Source: Coix lacryma-jobi var. lacryma-jobi (Eukaryota; Streptophyta; Magnoliopsida; Poales; Poaceae). From it: DNA of 64,000 nucleotides. The notes below the pieces were generated by a model. The model searched no databases. It was not told the origin of the DNA and worked only from the letters and a program-made list of their open reading frames with translations. The position numbers and the translations under genes are program-made. Location of the stretch: NCBI GenBank assembly GCA_009763385.1, contig CM019823.1:40234444-40298443 (forward strand). The letters are read 5' to 3'. Below are positions 56,063-64,000 of the stretch, one piece after another (the stretch's first letter is position 1; each line of letters starts with the position of its first letter).

Positions 56063-58140
56063 CTAATTATCATTGTTGTCCTTCTTCAGTAGCTCAGTAG
56101 ACACAACCTCAGGATGTATCTGAAGGAAGTTCCTGGCAATCCCTTCTACAATTTCTTTGGGGAGATGAGGGGCTGGTGGATGGCCCGGGGCTGAGATGAT
56201 CGCCAAGGGCTCTGGTGGTAGGATGACATCTTTGGCACTTTGTTCATCTCTGAATCCTCTCAACTTGGATGAAATCCTCTTGCTGCGTCTGAGAAAACTA
56301 TCATCAAGATGCTCTCTAAGTCCGATGGCTCTTCTCTTCTTTGGAGTCATCATGGCAAAGTCAGCAGGGCGAGGGATCTCTACCACATCATCATCGTCAT
56401 TGTCATCTTCTAGCATTTACAGGACGTCCTTTTCCATAGAGGGGTCTTTATCCTGAGATGGAAGGAGGAAGACCAGATGTATGAGCAGAGGAATGTCATC
56501 AAAAAAGGAAGGAATAGATAAGTTGGGGTTGATATCCAAAGTAGATAGCCAAGAAACAAAACTTGAGGAGGGGATTTTGTTGAAAAAATTGAATACCTTA
56601 GGAAGCAAGTAGGGCAGATCAGGGTTGTTAGAAGCCACATCAGGCCGAGGTCCAACAATGATAGATTTGATGATGGGCTTCAAAGAGGATAGACCCTGCT
56701 TCTTCACTGACTGTGGTTCCCCTTCAACTTCTTCATCAACTTCCATGACCTTCAAGTCTTTTCCTACTAAAATCACATTATCACTCACAACTTCAGGCAC
56801 ATACCTCTCAAAAGCAGCCGCAGTTCTGTCAAAAAGAGCACTGCTCGCTAGGATAGGCTGATTAACGTTGACAGCTTGTGCCTCTGGGTTCAGGCCAGCC
56901 TGACCATTTCCAAGGGGAGGGTGAACACCATCAACCTGCATCTGTACTCCAAAATATGCATTGGAACCAACTGGAGTGACCTCAGAGTCTGCTGGTGGCA
57001 CAGGACCAGACCACCGAGGGGCTTGAACTGGTAGGGGGTGAAAGGGACCGAGGGAAACAAAAGCTTCTTCATCTTGCAATTCTGGCACACTTTTCCTTTT
57101 CAAAACAAACACTGGAACCGTCCAGGACCTCCCTCTTTGTGGAGTACCCGCATTCACCTTAATTGAATCAGGGATTGGCATCATCATTCAAATATATTTT
57201 GACAATAATTCTAGCCAGGTTGTTTGAAGAATGCCAATCCACTAGAATTCCAAAGGTAGAAACAGACTTGGCTATGAAGAACTGCATCTTATATCTTCAG
57301 GAAACCCGACCAACATAACCCAAGCTTCTCTGTCTAAAGCAAAGGACCTAGCATTTTCAGCCGCATCATGCTTGATAACTGTCATCATGTACGAACCAAA
57401 ACGAAAAACCGTCCCCAAAAATCTTTCCTCTTCCAAAGCTGAATTGAAACGAACATATGCATCGCCGAAAGGACATGGCTGGATTTCGGAGACACGAACC
57501 TGATGAATCTCTAAGAAGAACTTCTGAAGTTCAGTTGCCATTAAACCAAAGTCGCCTTTGTTGACCGATGGCACCAACTTGACGATCGCTAGGTCTTCAT
57601 TGGTGGGGGTGAAGCAGCTCGTGATGAACACTTCATGGCGCAAGGGTGTCCGGAGGGAGGGGTCCTCTAGGACAAACCCTTGAGGCACGAGGGGTCGAGG
57701 ATCCACCGGGAAGTTCGCCATGAGGGACGACAGAGCTAGCGAGGTTGGGTTTTGCACTGCTGGTGAGGAGGAGATGATTGACGATGGCTGAACCTGAGGC
57801 AGGGCGGTGGACACTTTATTTATAATTTCCTCACATGACGCCCTTCCACCTTCCAGACGAAGGATGGGCCTGTAGGTCTGCTTCAATCGAGCCTTGGAAA
57901 GGCAAGAAAAGGATAAATGGCCATAATGGTAGTAGATTATGCACCTTGCCAAACTCTTGCATTCCTTCCTAAAGTGTCCATGGGCCAAACACTTGTGGCA
58001 AGTGGTCTTCGAATCTGGGCCATGGGTAGAAGGAGGGCAGGGGCGATCCAAAACAGGGACCTTTGAATTTGAAATTTGAACCTGATTAAGAGACGTGATC
58101 GCCTTAGGATCCGGCGAAAGTACTGCCCCACCCTTCGGAA
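56063..58140 (-). pseudogene. LINE ORF1 (DUF4283/zinc-knuckle type nucleic-acid-binding protein)
   Basis: ORF1 of plant L1 elements binds the LINE RNA. A CCHC knuckle CHKCLAHGHFRKEC (about 57960-58005) is followed by a degenerate second one (CIIYYHYGHLSFSC, first Cys pair incomplete). After it come a segment with EVFITSCFTPTNEDLAIVKL and FALDREAWVMLVGFPEDI, an interruption near 57270, an acidic/Pro-rich region (56417-57187) and a C-terminal basic part with TPKKRRAIGLREHLDD (56063-56416). The last two parts are in one frame separated only by TAA directly before ATG at 56416. At least two lesions. Confidence 0.78.
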
Positions 58141-58272
58141 CCTAGCGAAGAACACACTTTGGCTTGGGCGAGCAAGGGGTTGGCTTGGCCCAAACAGGAG
58201 AAGATTGCAGATCAGATTGAAAGATTTCATGGTAATTATCAGGATAATTTAGCCGTAGAAAGAGAGAGCGGG

Positions 58273-60444
58273 TGAAAGGTCCAAATTGGCTAGAGGGGGG
58301 TGAATAGCCTAATTAAAAATCTACAAAATTACTTAGGCAAACACTATTAGTATAACAAATGGCGAAGCTTTTTGCGGCTAGCCTATAGTGTGTTGCAAGC
58401 CACCTATCCAACAATTTTACCTAATGTTTCTATGTCACACATCAACTAGAGCTAGTATCAAATGCGGAATAATACAATCTAGCTTTAGCACAAGAATGAT
58501 ACACAATTAACTACAAGGTATATGACAAAAGATATACAACAAGAGATAGTAACTATATGAATGAAATTGCTCAAAGTAAATACAAAGTAAGTGAGCTAGA
58601 TAGAGGTGGTCACACCGAGCCTTCGGGATCGTCTAGTAGAGAGCCAATCACCGGTGAAATCCGCTTGTGATGCCAATCACCAAGAATGTGAATATGAAGA
58701 CCAATCACCAAGATGAATGCGCAATCACAATAAGAGTCACGGGACACCAAGATTTATCTCGAGGTTCACGTGCTTGCCGGCACGCTACTCCCCGTTGTGT
58801 CGACCAACACTAGGTGACCCGGTGGCTAATCGGCGCAAAAGCCAAGCTCACAAAGAGCGCCACAAGAATCTAACCACTAGTGAGGTAGCTCGCTCAATGA
58901 CACGAGCAATCCACTAAGGAATGCCTCTTGCCGCTCCGGCGAGGTGAGGCTCCAAAAACCTCTCACAATCACGATGGTGGTGGCCAAGAACAATCTCCTT
59001 CTCTTGCCAAAACCACCTCAACCCTTCAAGCCGTCTAGGCACCGGCAATTGCCGAAGAAACAAGAGAACTCAATGCCGATGCGAAGAACTAGTGCCACTA
59101 GATTGAACTCTTTAAATATCGCACTAGATCACTCAATCTCACTTGGTTTGATCAAATCAACTTGGGAGATGAGTTGGGAGGCTTGCCAATGCTCACTAGT
59201 AAGCTTAGGAATCAGAATGTGCAAGGGTAAAGCCTAGCAAGCCGGCCAAGCCCCTTAAATAGGCCACACCAAGTCGGCCTAACCGTTGGGCTGGAATCGG
59301 GGTCATCGGACGCGCCGATGATCTAACCATCGGACGCTGCCCAGCGTCCGATGCTCCAGATGGAGCCACGTGTCCCCCTGATATGAAATCTGCTCGTTAG
59401 ATCCCAACGGTCATATTGCTTCGCGCCACGGTTAAAGTGGCATCGGACGCGCCGATGCCAGGCATCGGACGCGCCGATGCCAGGCATCGGACGCTCCGAT
59501 GCCACTGCTTGATTCAGCTCTTTTCTACGCCACATCGGACGCGCCGGAACGTTAGCATCGGACGCACAACCCCTGCGTCCGATGACACAACAGAAAGGTT
59601 CCAGAACGCTCCAAACCACATCGGACGCGTCCGATGGATTGGCATCGGACGCAACCCAGCGTCCGATGCTCCCTGGAAAGCACGCTCGCGCCACGTCACC
59701 TGCATCGGACTCTGCAACAGTGTTTCCTCAGCGTCCGTTGCCACCGTCCGATGCTCCTTCAACTTCTGACAGAAACTAGGGTTAACCATCGGACGCTCAG
59801 CCAGCGTCCGATGCTCCTCGGACCAGCGTCCGATGCTCCCTGAGCTTAACACTTCTCTTCCGAAATCCGCTGAATCCTGCCTCGCAAGCTCGGCAGGAGG
59901 GAGAAGAACTATATACACTAGCTTCTCCCAGTTCTCCACACCTCCTTAACACCCCCTTATCCCAAAAGTGCCAACACCACCAAGTGTACATCATTGTATG
60001 CAAGTGTGTTAGCATTTTGCAAAGCATTTTCAAAGGGGTTTGGTTAGTCACTCACTAGGTCTATAGCATCAATATGTTAGAGAACTCCTAGTGGCACTTG
60101 AACATCGCATAAGCCGTGAATAATCTCCTCTTAATAGTACGGCTATGTATCCTAAATGTGTTCACACTCGCTAAGTGTCTTGATCACCAAAACAAAGAGC
60201 CCTATAGGTTATACCTTTGCCTTCGGGCCTCTTTGCTCCATCTCTTCTCTTCTTCATTTCGCCAATGGTAGAGCACTTGATCTCTTGAGTGCTTGTGGCC
60301 ATCACCATCCTCCATGGTTGCCACCATGCTAGTTCCACCATTTGGCTTGGTCACAATCCTCTCTTATAAGCTACACACATGCTTAGCAATAGGATTAGAC
60401 CAAATAGGTTTCATCAATTAACCAAAACCAAACTAGGGCTTTCA
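58273..60444 (-). repeat. Sirevirus-type LTR (3' LTR of a minus-strand copia element)
   Basis: 2172 bp, plus-strand ends TGAAAGGTCC and GGGCTTTCA (TG..CA). It is followed at 60445 by ATCTCCCCCTTTTT, the complement of the purine tract AAAAAGGGGGAGAT, so it is the 3' LTR of an element reading leftward. 59300-59830 is packed with CATCGGACGC / GCGTCCGATG motifs, also abundant in the LTR of the element at 15317-21479, though the rest of the LTR is different. Confidence 0.85.
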
Positions 60445-61954
60445 ATCTCCCCCTTTTTGGTAATTGATGACAACCTATACAAAGATATGTGATTTAAATT
60501 TGAGTAACCACATTGATAGTATTAGCTCCCCTTACATATGTGCTATAGAGTTTGGTTCTAAATTTGGCACATATGTATGATTATGAAATGTGGATGAGCA
60601 ATACTACCAATGATGATGCTAAGGCATAAGAATGGACCTTTGAAGCGTGATACCAATCGGAGTGCACATGTTATACCATCCTTAGCACCATTTATCACTA
60701 GACATACATCAAAACTCAAGAACCCCGTGAGATCAACATAATAATAAGGCTCTTGAACCACTTGAAAATACTAAAATATAAGTATGTCTGGTTATCATCT
60801 TATTCATGCTAGTGAGTCATATCATCAATCATGTTCTAACACTAGCATTCACCACATAAGCATGAATATCAAAAATAAATAGCTTATGCAAATGCAATCA
60901 ATCGTATGAATATGCATATTTCAAATGCAACATACATGTTTATCAGCTTGCTCCCCCTATTTGTATGCTCCGATCCTACTTGAAGCACTTGAAGGTTCAC
61001 TTAGCATGTCTCTCACTTAGCATGTCTCTTTCATATCTTTGTCATCATTTTCTCCCCCTTTGTCAACAATTATCATAAAAGTGGGACAAGTTTTAATGAA
61101 AGGAGGAATCTTTATATGTGGGGATCAAACTAAGTCAAGTTATGGCTTAATCTAGCTCATGAGCATAGAGTATTTAACACGGTTTGCTCTAGAGTAAGCT
61201 TCTTCACACATCTTACAATGGTTATCTTACTCACGTTGGTTAAACACCCATTGCTCGCTTACTAGACCAAACACTAGAGTTACAAGCTCACAAACAAGTT
61301 ATATGCTACCACTAGATCAAATCAAACATAGAAGCAATAGTGGTACCATATATACTTCAAATTCATTTGATTTACCATGAATGAGCCTAAATAAGCAATG
61401 TGATGGCTATATGAACTAGATCACAACCTAATAAGAATGAATGCACATGTCAAACAATTTCACCTTTGCTTTCTTGGAGGAGAGGCATGTCATAAGTGGG
61501 GGGCATTCAACTCATATTGGAGAAATCAAGAATATTCAATTCATTCCTTAGCTTGCAAAATCTTCCTCATCTAGTGGCTTGGTGAATATATCGGAAGTTG
61601 ATCATCGGTGCCCACACTTTCAATAGATATATCTTTCTTTGCTTGATGATCTCTAATGAAGTGATGCCTTATATCAATGTGCTTTGTTCTTGAATGTTGA
61701 AACGGGTTGGTGGCTATTTTGACGGCGCTCTCATTATCACATAGCAATGGGACTTGTCCAAACTTGACTCCATAATCTTGCAATGTAGCTTTCATCCATA
61801 ACAATTGTGCACAACAACTACCCGCGGATATGTATTCGGCTTCGGCGGTAGAGAGTGCAACACTATTTTGTTTCTTTGATGACCAAGAGACAAGTGATCT
61901 TTCAAGCAATTGACAAGTGCCTGATGTGCTCTTCCTATCCACTTTGCATCCCGC
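60445..61954 (-). mobile_element. Copia (Sirevirus) internal 3' region
   Basis: From the purine tract at 60445 to the RNase H fragment. The complement of GGGGGAG-type tracts appears at about 60447, 60950 and 61050, again the multiplied tracts of Sireviruses. Between 60480 and 61560 no coding sequence is recognised. Confidence 0.8.
61571..61954 (-). pseudogene. Copia RNase H, N-terminally cut
   Basis: Reads AGCKVDRKSTSGTCQLL, SLVSWSSKKQNSVALSTAEA, CCAQLLWMKATLQDYG, LLCDNESAVKIATNPFQHSR and TKHIDIRHHFIRDHQAKKD, the canonical C-terminus of Ty1/copia polyproteins, with the catalytic-type Glu (TAEAEY) and Asp (CDNESA). The frame ends shortly after VGTDDQLPIY, where a frameshift precedes the usual DIFTKPL tail. 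On its N-terminal side it is cut at GCGGGATGC by the LTR starting at 61955. Confidence 0.87.
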
Positions 61955-64000
61955 TGAAAGGTCCAAGTTGGCTAGAGGGGGGGTGAATAGCCTAATTAAA
62001 AATCTACAAAATTACTTAGGCAAACACTATTAGTATAACAAATGGCGAAGCTTTTTGCGCTAGCCTAATAGTGTGTTGCAAGCCACCTATCCAACAATTC
62101 TACCTAATATTCTATGTCACACAATCAACTAGAGCTAATAACAAATGCGGAATAAAACAATATAGCTCTAACACAAGTATGATATACAAAAATGTATATG
62201 AGACAAGTGTGTGCAAAAGACAAAACTAAGCAAGCTACTCACAACTAGCTACACAAGGTATATGACAAAAGATATACAACAAGAAAAGATATCTACACAA
62301 ATGAAGTAGCTCAAAGTAAATACACAAAGTAAAAAGCTAGATAGAGGGAATTTCCGAGCCTTCGGGATCGCCACGTAGAGAGCCAATCACGGGTGAAATC
62401 CACTTGTGAAGCCAATCACCAAGAATGTGTAGATGGAGACCAATCACCAAGATGGGGACACAATCACAATAAGCACTCGGGAGACAAAGATTTATCCCGA
62501 GGTTCACGTGCTTGTCGGCACGCTACTCCCCGTTGTGTCGACCAACACTAGGTGACCCGGTGGCTAATCGGCGCAAAGCCAAGCTCACAAAGAGCGCCAC
62601 AAGAATCTACCACTAGTGAGGTAGCTCAATGACACGAGCAATCCACTAAGGATGCCTCTTGCCGCTCCGGCGAGGTGAGGCTCCAAAGACCTCTCACAAT
62701 CACAATCGGTGGTGGCCAAGAACAATCACCAATCTTGCCAACAACCACCTCAACACCTCCAAGCCGTCTAGGCACCGGCAAATGCCAAGAGTAACAAGAA
62801 AACTCAATGCCGATGCGAAGAACTAGTGCCACTAGATTGAACTCTTTCAAATCACGCACTAGATCACTCAATCTCACTTGGTTTGATCAAATCAACTTGG
62901 GAGATGAGTTGGGAGGCTTGCCAAGGCTCACTAGAATGCTTAGGAATCAAAATGTGCAAGAGAGAACCCTAGCAAGCCGACCAAGCCCCTTAAATAGGCC
63001 ACACAAGTCGGCCTAGCCGTTGGACCCAAAACAGGACCATCGGACGCGCCGGTGTCGGGGCCATCGGACTCTGCCCCAGCGTCCGATGCTCCGATGAGCA
63101 CCACGTGTCCCCCTGCTATGAATTCAGCCTGTTAGATCCCAACGGTCATATCCTTTCCCGTGCTGGTTAATGTGGCATCGGACGCACCGATGCCTAGCAT
63201 CAGACGCTCCGATGCCTCTACTCGATTCAGCACTATTCTTCGTCACACCGGACGCTCTGGCACTATCACATCGGACGCTCAAACCCAGCGTCCGATGACC
63301 ATGCAGAGAGGTTCCAGAGAGGGCCAAAACGCATCGGACGCGTCCGATGGTCCTGCATCGGATGCAGGCCAGCGTCCGATGCTCCCTGGAAAACTAGCTC
63401 GCGCCACGTCATGACCATCGGACTCTGCAACAGTGTTTCGCCTGCGTCCGTTGCTAGCGTCCGATGCTACCTCGACTTCTGACAGCAGTTAGGCTTTGCC
63501 ATCGGACGCTCGGCCAGCGTCCGATGCCCCTAACTTGACAACTTTTCATTTCTAACTTCTACCCTTGCTCCCATTTGCCAACACCAAAGTGTTTCACCAC
63601 TTGTGCACGTGTGTTAGCATTTTTCAAAGCATTTACCAAGGGTTTAGTTAGCCACTCACTAGGTCTATAGTATCGATATGTTAGAGAACACCTAGTGGCA
63701 CTTGAACACCGCATAAGCCGTGAATAATCTCCTCTTAATAGTACGGCTATGTATCCTAAATGTGATCACACTCGCTAAGTGTCTTGATCACTAAAACAAA
63801 GAGCCCTATAGGTTATACCTTTGTCTTCGGGCCTTTTGCTACATCTCTTCTCTTCTTCTCAAGTTTCACCAATGGTAGAGCACTTGATTTCTTGAGTGCG
63901 TGTGGCCATCACCATCCTCCATGGCTGCCACCTTGCTAGCTCCACCACTTGGCTTGGTCACAATCCTCTCTTATAAGCTACACACATGCTTAGAAATAGG
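61955..64000 (-). repeat. Second Sirevirus-type LTR, runs off the window
   Basis: Same family as 58273-60444 (TGAAAGGTCCAAGTTGG start, same order of blocks), with insertions and deletions between the two. CATCGGACGC motifs cluster at 63040-63530. The first copy suggests roughly 100 more bases beyond 64000. It begins inside the RNase H sequence, so it belongs to a later insertion. Confidence 0.83.

Larger units (their letters stand above)
52986..58272 (-). mobile_element. L1-type LINE, 5' portion
   Basis: Continuation of the LINE at 30095-30968. From 58272 downward come a short leader, ORF1 (nucleic-acid-binding), ORF2 endonuclease and reverse transcriptase. The 5' end abuts a Sirevirus-type LTR at 58273, so the original 5' junction and its target duplication cannot be seen. 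Confidence 0.87.

Noticed and set aside
1..64000. tRNA, rRNA or snoRNA genes
   Set aside because: I looked for cloverleaf A/B-box patterns and rRNA cores while reading and saw only primer-binding-site fragments of tRNA-Met in retroelements. A covariance-model scan would be needed to exclude small RNAs.

Overview
This window reads as a piece of a grass nuclear genome, most likely a panicoid or Andropogoneae-type species (sorghum, maize, sugarcane or Miscanthus relatives). The evidence is the repeat population: Stowaway and Tourist-like MITEs, CACTA elements with GTGACGCG or TTTGCCGAGAG subterminal repeats, Sirevirus-type Ty1/copia elements, a chromodomain-type Ty3/gypsy element with about 3 kb LTRs, and an L1-type LINE. 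The species call is inference; the grass assignment is firmer. I see no bacterial operons, CRISPR, tRNA or rRNA genes.

Layout. (1) Bases 1-8.8 kb hold the only host gene that looks intact: a class II LOB-domain (LBD37/38/39-like) transcription factor on the minus strand (2648-3430, one 90-nt intron), with a TATA-like box and an inverted pair of MITE copies on its promoter side. Several Stowaway MITEs and one Tourist-like MITE with clear target duplications follow. (2) 8.8-15 kb holds a GC-rich anonymous stretch and a complete non-autonomous CACTA element (10901-14616, TAG duplication). (3) 15.3-21.5 kb is a pol-less Sirevirus derivative carrying only a broken gag, with a truncated 5' LTR. (4) 21.5-25.2 kb holds more MITEs, a tandem array of about 145 bp units and the 3' end of a second CACTA element. 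(5) 25.2-30.1 kb holds two damaged host genes on the minus strand: a CYP74 (allene oxide synthase / hydroperoxide lyase family) fragment abutting the CACTA terminus, and a ten-exon IFRD-family gene whose 5' end is lost at retroelement poly(A) junctions. (6) 30.1-58.3 kb is a LINE split by a 22 kb Ty3/gypsy array with the structure LTR-internal-LTR-internal-LTR and one outer target duplication. (7) 58.3-64 kb holds Sirevirus-type LTRs and an RNase H remnant, one LTR sitting inside the RNase H sequence of another copy.

Nesting order, as inferred: IFRD gene, then LINE at its start codon, then gypsy insertion into the LINE, then unequal recombination or assembly duplication to give three LTRs. 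Many frame breaks, especially in the gypsy copies, are one-base indels in short homopolymers while substitutions are rare. Some apparent pseudogenisation may therefore be sequencing or assembly error.

I did not find an undescribed functional system. The most informative items are the three-LTR array, the IFRD/LINE/gypsy nest, the CYP74-CACTA junction, the repeated CATCGGACGC motif shared by different LTR families, and the inverted MITE arms upstream of the LBD gene.
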